Of a stretch of DNA of 64,000 bases, positions 16,922-25,562 are shown in pieces; positions within the stretch are counted from its first letter, which is position 1, and the number at the start of each line of letters is the position of its first letter. Location of the stretch: assembly GCF_001428255.1 (NCBI RefSeq), contig NZ_LMRW01000011.1, forward strand, positions 1-64,000. Reading direction: 5' to 3'. The notes beneath the pieces were generated by a model, which searched no databases, was not told where the DNA came from, and was given only the letters and a program-made list of their open reading frames with translations. The DNA is from Agromyces sp. Soil535. GTDB lineage: Bacteria > Actinomycetota > Actinomycetes > Actinomycetales > Microbacteriaceae. The position numbers and the translations under genes were made by a program.

Positions 16922-19909
16922 TTAGTCGTCAGCTTGTAGCGGACCGACCTCAGCAGCGACGCTGCGGAGTTCTGCGTCATCCACCCCATATAGGCCGTTG
17001 ACGAGATCCGAGATGCGCCTGTCAACCAGGTCACGCTCTCCCCCGGGTGGCAGCGACACCCGTGTCTCCCAGAGCACGGTGAGCCGACTCCACACGTTCT
17101 CTTCTTCGGGGTTGGCGGGCAACCTTATGGGCATGTCGGCGATGTACGGCTTGGAGAATTTGTGGTAGCTGCCTTGGTAGACGGGGCTGTGCGCCAAGAC
17201 GAACGTCGAGAGAAGCGGGCTGTTCAGGATGGCAAGCAAGGGTCGATGATCTACGTCGGCGGGGAGCGCGACACTCGTTACCCCGGCTGTGCCGGTCGGA
17301 AAGAGGCGTCCGTCCCCGAGGGCGAAGTTCGAGCGGTTGCTGAGACTCGGCGTCAGGAGATGGCGACCACCGAAGGTGGCCGGCGCCGCCAGGTACATCA
17401 GGCCCCACCACTCCCCTGTCAGTTCCTCGGGGGACTTCTTGAACCAGCGCCGCGCCCGTAGCTGCGTCTCGTTCGCATGCAGGTACGCCTCGAGCCATGG
17501 AGCTTGAGTCAACTCCGACGCATTGAGGACTCGGAATGCTCCACCGTCCTCCTTGTACGGGAACACAACGACTTTGGCTGAGCTAGCGCGACTCCCATCT
17601 CTAATCTCTTGGCCGCGCACGATGTCGCGCACGTACTTGCCTTCGATCTTCAGTTCCTGCGCCTTCGCTTTGTCAAGCATCAGGACGGTGTCACTTCCGG
17701 TCTGAACGCCGTTGCCGAAGGCGCTCGCGATGTCGCTCAGTGGCTTGCCGACAGCTCGAACTTGATCCCACAATGCCCGCGCGTCTGGGGACGAAAGATC
17801 CCAAGGCGTGGACGAGAGACGGTTTCGCGGGATCTCCCAGTCTTGCGACGCACTCATGAACTCCGTAGCTCGTGCAAATCGAATCGTCGAGGTAGCTTTC
17901 CCTGCTGGCTTCGCAAGCACGAGGATCTGCGAGTAATTCGCGGCCTCCTCGAACAACCCTTCAGCTTGGAAGTCGACAATCTCATCCACCCAATGGGTGT
18001 CCGTCAAGACCTGCCGAAGCTTCGATGCCGCACCCGTAGCGAACATCTTGTTCGGTACCACGAACCCCAGTCGTCCGCCCGGTGCCAACAGGTGAAGGCC
18101 CCTCTCGATGAATAGGTAGTAGAGGTCAGCCTTGCCCTGATATGTCGTGTAGGTCGACTTGAGGTGTGCGAGGGCTCGAGGCTCGATCTCGTACCCGGCC
18201 ATTAGCCATGGAGGATTGCCGACGACGGCCGAGAAGGAAGACGCGATCTGTGGCCAGTCGAACGGATTGAGGCGCGTGCGCTCCGGATTGTGAATATCAC
18301 CGAGTTCACCGTCGGTGAGGATGTCGTTGCCGATAAGACTGTTGCCACATCTGACATTGCGATCAAGGTCTGGCAAGATCCGCTCCTTGAAGCCCGGCAA
18401 TGCGGTAGGAGCGTCAGCGGTCTCTTGGTCCTCCATGAAGGTCAGGAGCAGGCTGAGCTTGGCGACCTCGACCGCCTGCTCGTCGATGTCGACCCCAAAC
18501 ACGTGGTCGAGCAGAATTCTTCGTCGCTCCTGACCTGTCAGGGCAAGCTCGCCGAGCGAGTTCTTCTCCAGGCGCGCCGGACGGCTGTTCAGCCATCGAG
18601 CGGAATCCTCAAGGTATTGACGCAGGTACCAGTCGAGGAGGGAGCGATAAGTGCGAACCAGGAAGCTGCCGGATCCACAGGCGGGGTCAACGACCGTGAG
18701 ACCCGGGTTCCCCTTGGCCGGCCGAATCTGGTCCGGAGTCTTGCCGTCGAGAAGAGGATCTATAGTGCGCTGGAGCACTTCTCTGCTGAGCCACTCAGGC
18801 GTGTAGAAGACTCCCCCGGCCTTGCGTACCTCAGGCTTGAGCTCAAGCGCTACTTTTCCTCCAGCCCGAGTGATCCTCCATGCCAAGAAGGTCTCGTAGG
18901 CCTTGCCGAGGACATCGACCGGCATCACGCTGAACGCATACGGGGATTCTGGCGGGTAGAACCTGAGCACCGTGCGGCGGATCACATCGTCATCGATGTC
19001 GAGGGTGAGCGTCAGAACATCCGGGGTGACCCGGCCTTTCTCTTGATCGAAATGGAACAGCCCGGAGTTGTACCTGGCGTCCGCGTCGCGATACACCTGT
19101 TCCAGCGCTTTGCGGGGCTCCGCGCTGTTCACAGCGTCGCGGAGAGTGCCGTACGGCTCAAGCGACCGGTCCTCGCAGAATCGAAGGAAGATCAACCGGT
19201 CGAGAGTCAGCTGGATCGACCGCAGCAATTGAGCGTCCGTGAGTGTCGGGTTTCTCTCCGCGACGTGGGCAAGCAGAACGCCACGGACTTCCTCCAGGTC
19301 GCGTAGGAAGACGCGATCGATCCGCTCTGAACCGCGTCGGGTGGGCGCTTCCGCGATGAACGCTTCGAGGGAGCCACCGACCACGGCGTCACGGCTGATG
19401 AGCGAACTAATCTCATCCCAGCGATCTTCATACTCATCGAGACTGAGGTAGAGGAGCCTCGCCTTCGAAGCTGCATCGTCCTCGTGAGGGCGAACGCGGG
19501 CGTCGTAGACCGCGATCTCACGAAAGTTCGTGAGCACGACAATGGGCAGCTGAGCTGACCAGCCATATCTACGTGCTTGAAATGCGGGCTCCTTCTGGTT
19601 CTTGATCCAAACACTGGGCTTCTTAGCCTCAATAAAGAATCGACGCTCGCCACCCACCCGCAGCACATAATCGGGGGCACGCTTGTGCCCCTCGACGTCC
19701 TGATTCGGCTCGACGACGACGTCCTTGAACCGCTCAGGGAGACCTGCGCTGTTTGACACATCCCATCCGAGCGATGAAAGCAACGCATCGATGAACTCGA
19801 CCCGAGCGGATGCCTCCTTATACTGTGGCGATCTCAGCTCGACGCTTCGCTGGCGGTAACTCTCAAGCCGCTTGATCAAGTCGGCCGGAATGGCCTCGTT
19901 ACCGTTCAT
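16922..19909 (-). CDS. Type IIG-like restriction-modification enzyme
   Basis: This 995-residue single-chain enzyme has an N-terminal PD-(D/E)xK-type nuclease near residues 60-100 (APDYVLRV followed by RFFIEAKK). A gamma-class N6-adenine methyltransferase follows, with motif I VVDPACGSGSFLVR near residue 411 and motif IV VVGNPPWLM near residue 565. The C-terminal third should hold the target-recognition domain. Such fused enzymes cut unmodified foreign DNA and methylate their own site. No separate specificity or methylase gene is adjacent, which fits Type IIG. It lies between the catabolic cluster and the plasmid-like region. Confidence 0.85.
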   Translation of the reverse strand: MNGNEAIPADLIKRLESYRQRSVELRSPQYKEASARVEFIDALLSSLGWDVSNSAGLPERFKDVVVEPNQDVEGHKRAPDYVLRVGGERRFFIEAKKPSVWIKNQKEPAFQARRYGWSAQLPIVVLTNFREIAVYDARVRPHEDDAASKARLLYLSLDEYEDRWDEISSLISRDAVVGGSLEAFIAEAPTRRGSERIDRVFLRDLEEVRGVLLAHVAERNPTLTDAQLLRSIQLTLDRLIFLRFCEDRSLEPYGTLRDAVNSAEPRKALEQVYRDADARYNSGLFHFDQEKGRVTPDVLTLTLDIDDDVIRRTVLRFYPPESPYAFSVMPVDVLGKAYETFLAWRITRAGGKVALELKPEVRKAGGVFYTPEWLSREVLQRTIDPLLDGKTPDQIRPAKGNPGLTVVDPACGSGSFLVRTYRSLLDWYLRQYLEDSARWLNSRPARLEKNSLGELALTGQERRRILLDHVFGVDIDEQAVEVAKLSLLLTFMEDQETADAPTALPGFKERILPDLDRNVRCGNSLIGNDILTDGELGDIHNPERTRLNPFDWPQIASSFSAVVGNPPWLMAGYEIEPRALAHLKSTYTTYQGKADLYYLFIERGLHLLAPGGRLGFVVPNKMFATGAASKLRQVLTDTHWVDEIVDFQAEGLFEEAANYSQILVLAKPAGKATSTIRFARATEFMSASQDWEIPRNRLSSTPWDLSSPDARALWDQVRAVGKPLSDIASAFGNGVQTGSDTVLMLDKAKAQELKIEGKYVRDIVRGQEIRDGSRASSAKVVVFPYKEDGGAFRVLNASELTQAPWLEAYLHANETQLRARRWFKKSPEELTGEWWGLMYLAAPATFGGRHLLTPSLSNRSNFALGDGRLFPTGTAGVTSVALPADVDHRPLLAILNSPLLSTFVLAHSPVYQGSYHKFSKPYIADMPIRLPANPEEENVWSRLTVLWETRVSLPPGGERDLVDRRISDLVNGLYGVDDAELRSVAAEVGPLQADD

Positions 19910-20146
19910 CCGTGCAGCACCGCTTTCGCTCTGTGTACAGTTCCATCACCCTAGCGACCCTCCTCCCACGTTTTTGCGGCGGTGGCATGGGGGAACATCC
20001 AATCGCTGACGCCGCCTCCTGCGCGCCGTCAGCGCGGGATTGCCCACGTTGGGTCAGGTCGAACCTGTCGCCGAGTGAGGGCGGCGCTCGTAGAATCGAG
20101 ATGCGCGGGCCGGCGCGCTCCCCCTCGAGAGGAGCACCCGGCCCGA
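19910..20146. other. Intergenic boundary between R-M gene and plasmid-like region
   Basis: No gene, tRNA end, integrase or obvious repeat is visible here. It is the upstream region of both the R-M gene and the first small gene to the right. Frames extending upstream of the small gene at 20147 have poor composition. Confidence 0.4.
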
Positions 20147-20407
20147 ATGCGCTACTGGCAGCCCAAGCTGCGATCCGTCCGCCGCGGCGAGTGGATCATG
20201 TTCGACGACACGATCCGCATCGCGATCATCCGCGAGGTCGAGGCCGGCACGCCGGCCGAGCCCATGCTGCTCGCCGAGACGTGGGCGGCCGAGCCCGCCG
20301 AGCGCTGCTTCATCGGGTACTTCCCCGTCGACCGTCTCCGCCTCGCCGCCGACGTCGTGTGGACGGAGTACCGCCGCGAGACGGAAGGGGCGAGCGGTGG
20401 CGCGTGA
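20147..20407 (+). CDS. Hypothetical protein, 86 residues
   Basis: Not recognised. The protein is compact, with an acidic and hydrophobic mix (FDDTIRIAIIREVEAG, CFIGYFPVDRLRLAADVVW). The ATG is preceded by GAGAGGAG. Composition and codon use look genuine in this frame. The next gene starts inside its end (11-base overlap), indicating a two-gene unit of unknown role, typical of small plasmid or phage-border genes. Confidence 0.55.
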   Translation: MRYWQPKLRSVRRGEWIMFDDTIRIAIIREVEAGTPAEPMLLAETWAAEPAERCFIGYFPVDRLRLAADVVWTEYRRETEGASGGA

Positions 20408-20702
20408 AGAGCCGAAGTGGCACCCGATCATGGCGGCTGTCGAGGGCCCGCTGCTGACTTGGCGGATGCTCGACACCTACGGCCGCGAGTACGGGCGAGT
20501 GACCGTCGTCCGCGTCGCCGGCGAGCCCGCGTACCGCGTCGAGTTCCGCGGCGAGCACATCGGCTATGAGGACACGCTGCGCGCCGCGGTCGAGCGCGTG
20601 CACAGCGTGTTCATTCGGGCTCACACGCCGGGAGGCGCCGACGCGGCGGCCTACACGATTCGCACCCCGAGCGTGCCGCCCGAAAACAGGGCCAAGGGTT
20701 AG
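20397..20702 (+). CDS. Hypothetical protein, 101 residues
   Basis: Not recognised. It starts with GTG, overlapping the preceding small gene. The middle (VTVVRVAGEPAYRVEFRGEHIGYEDTLRAAVERVH) looks like a small alpha/beta fold with an amphipathic helix. The tail is proline- and alanine-rich. It is probably co-expressed with its upstream neighbour. Confidence 0.5.
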   Translation: MAREEPKWHPIMAAVEGPLLTWRMLDTYGREYGRVTVVRVAGEPAYRVEFRGEHIGYEDTLRAAVERVHSVFIRAHTPGGADAAAYTIRTPSVPPENRAKG

Positions 20703-20828
20703 AAGCCGAACGAAGTGCCAGGTGCCACACCTCTATCGCTCGGATGTCGGTGGCCGCCCCTACACTGTGCACGTGCTTGAGGGGGGCCAGACGGCAGCGC
20801 ATTCGAAACGAGTAGACAGGAGCCCCTC

Positions 20829-21074
20829 ATGGGCAACAGCAACAACCGACACGTCGTCCCGAACCCGAACGGCGGATGGGACGTGAAAGCGCCCGGCGCA
20901 GACCGCGCATCGGCACACCTGCCGACGCAGGCCGACGCGATCGACCGCGCACGACAGGTCGTCACCAACCTTGGCGGCGGTGAAGTCCCGATCCACGGCC
21001 GCAACGGTCAGATCCGCGACTCCGACACCGTCGGCGGTGGGAACGACCCGCACCCGCCGACGGACACGAAGTAG
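20829..21074 (+). CDS. DUF2188-like small protein
   Basis: This 81-residue protein has the DUF2188 pattern: RHVVPNPNGGWDVKAPGADRASAH, then TQADAIDRARQVV, then GGEVPIHGRNGQIRDSDT. Function of the family is unknown; it is common in actinobacteria. AGGAG precedes the ATG. A strong terminator follows directly, so it is likely monocistronic or the end of the small upstream unit. Confidence 0.75.
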   Translation: MGNSNNRHVVPNPNGGWDVKAPGADRASAHLPTQADAIDRARQVVTNLGGGEVPIHGRNGQIRDSDTVGGGNDPHPPTDTK

Positions 21075-21080
21075 GCGGTA

Positions 21081-21127
21081 GAGGGGGCCGGCACGCGCGC
21101 TCACGCGCTGGTGCTGGCCCCCTCTTT
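21081..21127 (+). terminator. Rho-independent terminator after the DUF2188-like gene
   Basis: Arms GAGGGGGCCGGCAC and GTGCTGGCCCCCTC pair with one mismatch around a 16-base loop and are followed by TTT, 7 bases after the stop codon. Confidence 0.8.
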
Positions 21128-21209
21128 AGTGTCCAACGCGCCGGCCGGCGATCACTGAAACGAACGATCACGCCTTGATCGACGAACGCCGTCGGCGTAG
21201 TCCTAGAGC

Positions 21210-21386
21210 ATGGACGAGCGCATGAGTTGGGCCGAGTATCGCGAGGCGCACGGCATCACTGCGGTCGAGGAGCCGGCCGCCTTCGCTGCCTACCTGCACG
21301 AACTCTCGCATGGGCAATGGGACGGCGCAGCCGAGCCCCGCACTCCCCCGGCTTCACCAGAGCTAGGCGCTGAACCGGATCGCTGA
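21210..21386 (+). CDS. Small hypothetical protein, 58 residues
   Basis: The ATG frame encodes an acidic, tryptophan-containing peptide (SWAEYREAHGI, AAFAAYLHELSHGQWDG) that ends in a Pro/Glu-rich tail. Composition is protein-like and matches small actinobacterial plasmid proteins of unknown role. No strong ribosome-binding site is visible. Confidence 0.45.
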   Translation: MDERMSWAEYREAHGITAVEEPAAFAAYLHELSHGQWDGAAEPRTPPASPELGAEPDR

Positions 21387-21450
21387 GCACGCCACACCCC
21401 GTGTGGAAAACTCAGGCTTCCGGTCGGCTGCCAGCACTACCCTTCACGGC

Positions 21451-21561
21451 ATGGATGCCGTGATCACGCAGATGCCGCCGAGCGGCGCTGAGGAGTGGTG
21501 GTCGACCGAGCCCCAGCTGCACAGCTGGGATCTGCAGAGCGTCGAACGCCGCTCACCATAA
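21451..21561 (+). CDS. Possible 36-residue peptide
   Basis: A short ATG frame (start DAVITQMPPSGAEEWW) ends just before the convergent broken gene. Only its composition supports it; it may be chance. Confidence 0.2.
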   Translation: MDAVITQMPPSGAEEWWSTEPQLHSWDLQSVERRSP

Positions 21562-21566
21562 GATCT

Positions 21567-22203
21567 TCACCCGACCGCGTCCCACCGTTTGACGCCGTTG
21601 CTTCGCAGGAGCCTCCGGCCGTGTCTCCGGTCACGCCAACCGGTTGACCGTCCGAGGATGCCATTGCCGGGGCCGACCGGGCTCTGGAGCACGACCTGTC
21701 GGAACCGCTGCCACACCAGTGGGCGAGCTGATTGCCGCAGGTGCTCGTTAGCGGCGGGGGTGTCGAGGCCCTCCCAGCCCCGCGGCATGACTGGAAACCA
21801 TGCGACGAGGAGCCGTCTGACGTCCCGAGGGTGTGACCAGTAGAGCTTCATCCATGCTGTGCCCGGGTTGGTGCCGTTAATGAGGGCGACCACCTCGGCG
21901 TCGCCGATCCTCAATGAGGGTATCGATTTCGTGTACTGCAGGCCGCCAGGCATCGATGGCGCGCCCGGGTGGTACAGCTCCCATCTTGAAGTTGTGAGCG
22001 TCCGCGAAGGCAGGAGTGAGCTTCACTGAATAGTTGACCGGATGCTTGGCCCCTGCAGGAGCGTCGGTCTTCTCTGGGCTCAGCAGCCAGAGGACTGGCT
22101 GTTCCGCGCGGGCGTCGCGCACGGTCTTCCACCACGTGATTGCCAGCGCCGCAGCTCCTGTCGCGGCACCTATCCACGCAACCAGGTTGCTCGGATCGCT
22201 CAT
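21567..22203 (-). pseudogene. Frameshifted membrane-anchored hypothetical gene
   Basis: Two overlapping frames each look partly real. The 5' frame (to 21877) starts with an N-terminal helix (LVAWIGAATGAAALAITWW) and continues to HEIDTLIED. The 3' frame resumes with DAEVVALINGTNPGTAWMKLYW and runs to 21567. A single shift near 21905 would join them into about 200 residues. The start overlaps the stop of the SRAP gene (ATGA). Function is unknown; a sequencing error or true inactivation cannot be separated here. Confidence 0.45.
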
Positions 22204-22922
22204 GCGTCGATCGGTTCGATGAGCGTCGCGTCGGAGGGGTCGACCGTCCTCGAGTTGTTCACTCGACGGTCGACCAGGTGCGTGCGCATGCTCGACGCGA
22301 TCGCCGTGGAGCTCGCGTCGAGTTCGTCAAGCAGCTGGAACCGGTTTGCCTTCGACGCCGCGGCGTCGCCGGGCACGGTGAGCGGCGCCGGGTTCAGCCA
22401 GTCATCCCAGAGGTCCGGTGTCAGGAATGCCGGCATCCGGTCATGCACTTCACCGGATGCGTCGCGCGCCTCGCGGGTGACGACGACGAACACTCGGCGC
22501 CGCTCCCCCGCTACCTCCATCGTCCAGGTGAGACCGGCAGCCGCGAGGCTGTCTTCGGCGTGGATGAAGTGCCCTTGCTTGTTGCCCTTCTCTCCCGTCC
22601 ACTCGTAGTAACCGATCATCGGCACGATGCATCGGGCGTTCGAGAACGCACCGACCCAGAACCCGGTCGGTAGTTTCTCCATGCGCGCATTGATGATCGG
22701 CCCGCCTTGCGGCCGGTTGGCGGGCTTCTCCCAGTCCCACCGTGCCAGCGCGAGCTCACGCTCGATGGTGCCGGCCTCGTCGCGCCACTCGCGCACGATC
22801 GGCGCGCTCTGCGTCGGGGCGATCGAGTACGACGGCCGCCAGTCTTGCGCATTGCCGCCCTCGGCGACGTACTCCTGAATTAGGTCGTCGACGTCCTTGT
22901 TCATCGCGAAGCGGCCGCACAT
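22200..22922 (-). CDS. SRAP-domain (YedK/HMCES) abasic-site protein
   Basis: This 240-residue protein has the catalytic Cys2 exposed after methionine removal (MCGRF), the NARMEKL motif, and YYEWTGEKG carrying the active-site glutamate. The SIAPTQSAPIV block also fits SRAP. These proteins form a covalent link to abasic sites in single-stranded DNA and protect them. On a conjugative element that transfers single strands this is a sensible passenger. It is the first gene of a two-gene unit with the broken membrane gene. Confidence 0.9.
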   Translation of the reverse strand: MCGRFAMNKDVDDLIQEYVAEGGNAQDWRPSYSIAPTQSAPIVREWRDEAGTIERELALARWDWEKPANRPQGGPIINARMEKLPTGFWVGAFSNARCIVPMIGYYEWTGEKGNKQGHFIHAEDSLAAAGLTWTMEVAGERRRVFVVVTREARDASGEVHDRMPAFLTPDLWDDWLNPAPLTVPGDAAASKANRFQLLDELDASSTAIASSMRTHLVDRRVNNSRTVDPSDATLIEPIDA

Positions 22923-23391
22923 GGTGTGAGGCTACTTCGCGTCGCGGTCGGTGCGCCAGGAGATGAGCTGCCACCCCTCGGGCACCTGCGCCTCGACCAT
23001 GCGGCGGCCCTCGTCGTAGCTGTCGGCTTCGACCTCGATCCGTCGCGTCTCCGTTGCTCGGATCGTTCCGACGATTCGCATAGCGCCCGCTCCTTCCATC
23101 GATCCTATCGACGGCCGACGCCCACACCCAGGCGCGGTGCGTCGATCCGTCGTGCAATGTGAACTCCACCCACACTGCGCGATCGCTCCACGCGATGGCC
23201 TTGCCGCGCACGTGGATCGCCGCTTCTGGAAACCGTACCCACGCTTCAACCGGGATCGGCTGCTCGACCTTTGCTGGCACATTCGGCGTGCCGATCTCGG
23301 CCACCGAGAGGGAGATCGGCGAGGGACGGATCACGGACAGGTTGACGGCATCCTCGGTGAGGTCAGACCCGTACCGCTTGTTCATTCCCAC
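22756..23391 (-). CDS. Conserved-looking hypothetical protein with a run-on C-terminus
   Basis: The first roughly 98 residues look real (SDLTEDAVNLSVIRPSPISL, VEAWVRFPEAAIHVRGKAIA, WVWASAVDR). I recall similar actinobacterial plasmid proteins ending at that point. The rest of the frame, to 22756, overlaps two genuine genes in another frame and is Arg/Gly-rich, so the natural stop has probably been lost by a shift near 23100. A TAG exists in the neighbouring frame right after AVDR. Function is unknown. Confidence 0.45.
   Translation of the reverse strand: MGMNKRYGSDLTEDAVNLSVIRPSPISLSVAEIGTPNVPAKVEQPIPVEAWVRFPEAAIHVRGKAIAWSDRAVWVEFTLHDGSTHRAWVWASAVDRIDGRSGRYANRRNDPSNGDATDRGRSRQLRRGPPHGRGAGARGVAAHLLAHRPRREVASHHVRPLRDEQGRRRPNSGVRRRGRQCARLAAVVLDRPDAERADRARVARRGRHHRA
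22932..23081 (-). CDS. Small hypothetical protein, 49 residues
   Basis: A GGAAGGAG ribosome-binding site lies 8 bases before the ATG. The peptide (RIVGTIRATETRRIEVEADS, then a helix and GWQLISWRTDR) resembles short single-domain proteins in which a sheet is followed by a helix and a GW-x-L strand. Function unknown. It lies 10 bases upstream of the SRAP start, so co-expression is likely. Confidence 0.6.
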   Translation of the reverse strand: MRIVGTIRATETRRIEVEADSYDEGRRMVEAQVPEGWQLISWRTDRDAK

Positions 23392-23489
23392 AGTTCAAGA
23401 TTAGAACATATCTTCGAATCCCGCTTCCGGTTTGCCTGGGCGGGCAATTCCCGCGGCAAATGTGGATGCGGTGTCGTTTCACCGGGAAC

Positions 23490-23870
23490 TCAGGTCTGTT
23501 GGTCGGCTGGCACTTCGTCGAACCAGCGGACTACGCCGTTAGCAGCGTGGGCGGCGCGAAGAGCGGATGCAGCGTCGTCGAGAGCGGCCGCAGCTCGGCG
23601 GAGCTCGGCGGCCGCGGTAACGGTTCCCGTCGCTCCATCACCTCGGGAGTCCTCGCCTGTGTAATGGATGCCGTCGACGACTCGCTCATGCCATGCTGCG
23701 AGCTGCCGGCATACCTGCTCGAGGTCGTCAACGGTCACGACGAGCTCTCCGATCAGCTGGTAGGACGCAAACGGCGCGGGGATTCTCGTCGTCGAGTGCG
23801 CGAGAGATCGCGTACCCTCGGAGACTTCACCGGCGACCTCTACTTGCCGGTGCTCTTCGTTGGTTGCCAT
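23490..23870 (-). CDS. Hypothetical protein, 126 residues
   Basis: Not recognised. The protein is mostly helical: VTVDDLEQVCRQLAAWHERV, an HYTGEDS turn, then an Ala-rich helix (ELRRAAAALDDAASALRAAH). This resembles small WXG-like or coiled helical proteins, but no diagnostic motif is present. It lies in a run of small minus-strand genes upstream of the SRAP unit. Confidence 0.5.
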   Translation of the reverse strand: MATNEEHRQVEVAGEVSEGTRSLAHSTTRIPAPFASYQLIGELVVTVDDLEQVCRQLAAWHERVVDGIHYTGEDSRGDGATGTVTAAAELRRAAAALDDAASALRAAHAANGVVRWFDEVPADQQT

Positions 23871-23934
23871 TGCTGCGATCCTTCCTCATGGGTACGACGT
23901 CGGTCCGGGCTGGCCGCTTCCCACGACCGCTGCG

Positions 23935-24159
23935 TCAGGTGCCTGGTTGTTGCTTGTCTCGGCCGAGCGTGTCCAAGATCGTCAGCGTGTCGATCGCGGG
24001 AATCGCGACGCTGGTTACGAGCTCCCAGCCGCGCTCTGCGTGCCGGTTCAGTTCCTCGAGGCGGCTGGCGGCCTGAAGCGCTCGGGTCCCTCCGACCTGC
24101 TCCCCCACCGTTGGCATGACAGTCTGGACATGTATGTAGGTCTTGGGCATCGGCTTCAC
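23935..24159 (-). CDS. DUF4177-like small protein
   Basis: This 74-residue protein has the pattern ...LEELNRHAERGWELVTSVAI, close to the LN-x-x-G-x-x-GWELV core of DUF4177-type proteins. Translation may start at the second in-frame ATG (PKTYIHVQ). Role unknown. Confidence 0.5.
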   Translation of the reverse strand: MKPMPKTYIHVQTVMPTVGEQVGGTRALQAASRLEELNRHAERGWELVTSVAIPAIDTLTILDTLGRDKQQPGT

Positions 24160-24237
24160 TCCCCCGCGGCCCAGCTGCTTGATCTTTTCGGGTCGGAACC
24201 CACTCCAATGCCTTCGCGCCGGGCAGCCAATGCATCC

Positions 24238-24684
24238 CTAGCTTCCGAATGGTCGACCGCGGCGGAACCCGCCCTCGTTTGGCGGGAACGGCTCGCCGCC
24301 GTTGAACTCGTCGGCGAGTCGCACGAGCTCGCGCTCTATCGCGCCTTCGACGAGTGCCTTCAGCGACGTGTATCCGCCGGGATAGCCCGCGGTACGAAAC
24401 ACGGCGGTCTCTGCGCTCTTCTTCACGGTCTTTCGGATGCTGAACGTCGCCGTCTCCGTTGCTTCCGAGTCCAACGCCGGTAGCGTTGCCGGCGTTGCCG
24501 GCGTTGCCGAAGGCTTGCTGCGCTGCACGGCTGCGCGCTCTTGCTTTTGCGCGGCCGCGGGCTCAGTGACGACGGGTTCGGCCTGCACCGGTAGGGTCGC
24601 GGCAGTTCGTACTTCCTCGACCTGCGCAGTGAGTTTGATCGGGCTATCCGCGCCCGGTCGACGACGGGCTGGAGCGGCACTCAT
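24238..24684 (-). CDS. Small ParB-like/centromere-binding partner of ParA
   Basis: This 148-residue protein starts at an ATG overlapping the ParA stop (ATGA), the arrangement typical of parA-partner cassettes. The middle is Pro/Ala/Thr-rich and includes three repeats of a 9-base unit giving PAT triplets. The C-terminal part (TFSIRKTVKKSAE...GYTSLKALVEGAIERELVRL) fits a ribbon-helix-helix-type DNA-binding fold. It probably binds the AT-rich centromere upstream of parA. Assignment is by context and fold pattern. Confidence 0.6.
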   Translation of the reverse strand: MSAAPARRRPGADSPIKLTAQVEEVRTAATLPVQAEPVVTEPAAAQKQERAAVQRSKPSATPATPATLPALDSEATETATFSIRKTVKKSAETAVFRTAGYPGGYTSLKALVEGAIERELVRLADEFNGGEPFPPNEGGFRRGRPFGS

Positions 24685-25562
24685 GCTGCCGCCCCCTTCG
24701 CCTCGAGCAGTCGGGTCCTGAAGATGCGCGCGACGGCGTCGTAGAGGGCGACGGTCTTGCGGCCATTGCGGTCGTTCCACGCGCCTAGCGACACGGCCGC
24801 CGCGTCCGCCTCCGCGAAGCGGCTCCACTCCGGAAGGTACGGCGGGTTGAGGTGGTCGCTCCCGTCGGACAGCTTGACCACTCCCCCGAGGTTCCACACG
24901 AGGTCGCCGAACTGCTCCCGGATGCCGTCGACCTGGTAGTCCTGTTCGGTTGTGGTCTTGCGCCTGGTGATGACGACGCCACCGATCCGGAGGTTCGGGT
25001 TTGCCATGTCAACGGCGTGGCGCTCGACGAAGTCCGACACGCGGATTGCGGCTTCGACTGAGTCGTAGTTCGGGTCGGTCGGAATGATGACGGTGTGGGC
25101 GGCTGCCAGCGCCATCTGTACAAGGTGCCCAAGGTCGGGCCGGGTGTCGATGAGGACTACGTCGTAGTCCTCAATCCATCCTTCGAGGGCTTTCGTCAGG
25201 CGCCTGACCGCGCCGACGACGCCGGCTTCCGTCTCGCGGTTGATCAGGTCGAAGCGTGAGGGCAGCACGTCGATGTTTTCTGCTTCGGCGGTCGGTGCCC
25301 CTTCGGCGGTTCTCCAACCACAGGCGATGACCGCGCCCTGCCCCGCGCCCACCTGGTCGGCACGGATGACCTCGGCCATGGTCGGGATGGGTTCCGCGGG
25401 GTCCCATTCGACGCCGAGTCGCCTGGTGGCGTTGGCCTGCGGATCCATGTCGACGACGAGCACGTTCGCCCCGGCACGCGCCAGCGCAGCGGCGAGCTGC
25501 ACGGTCAGCTCCGTCTTGCCCACGCCGCCCTTGTTGTTCGAGATGACTGAGATGTGAACCAC
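24681..25562 (-). CDS. parA: ParA-family partition ATPase
   Basis: This 293-residue protein has the deviant Walker A NNKGGVGKTE near residues 9-18 and VLVVDMDPQANATRRLG near residue 40. Further on it has VLIDTRPDLGH (Walker B region) and VIIPTDPNYDS. It drives segregation of a plasmid or element. The GTG start was chosen because GGGAGGGG lies six bases upstream. A longer frame upstream enters the AT-rich region and lacks support. The putative centromere is directly upstream. Confidence 0.9.
   Translation of the reverse strand: MVHISVISNNKGGVGKTELTVQLAAALARAGANVLVVDMDPQANATRRLGVEWDPAEPIPTMAEVIRADQVGAGQGAVIACGWRTAEGAPTAEAENIDVLPSRFDLINRETEAGVVGAVRRLTKALEGWIEDYDVVLIDTRPDLGHLVQMALAAAHTVIIPTDPNYDSVEAAIRVSDFVERHAVDMANPNLRIGGVVITRRKTTTEQDYQVDGIREQFGDLVWNLGGVVKLSDGSDHLNPPYLPEWSRFAEADAAAVSLGAWNDRNGRKTVALYDAVARIFRTRLLEAKGAAA

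Noticed and set aside
18290..19306. 338-codon plus-strand frame
   Set aside because: Antisense to the Type IIG enzyme; no motif.
24481..24511. Three GTTGCCGGC units as a possible CRISPR or minisatellite
   Set aside because: It is an in-frame coding repeat giving PAT residues in the ParA partner; no spacers.
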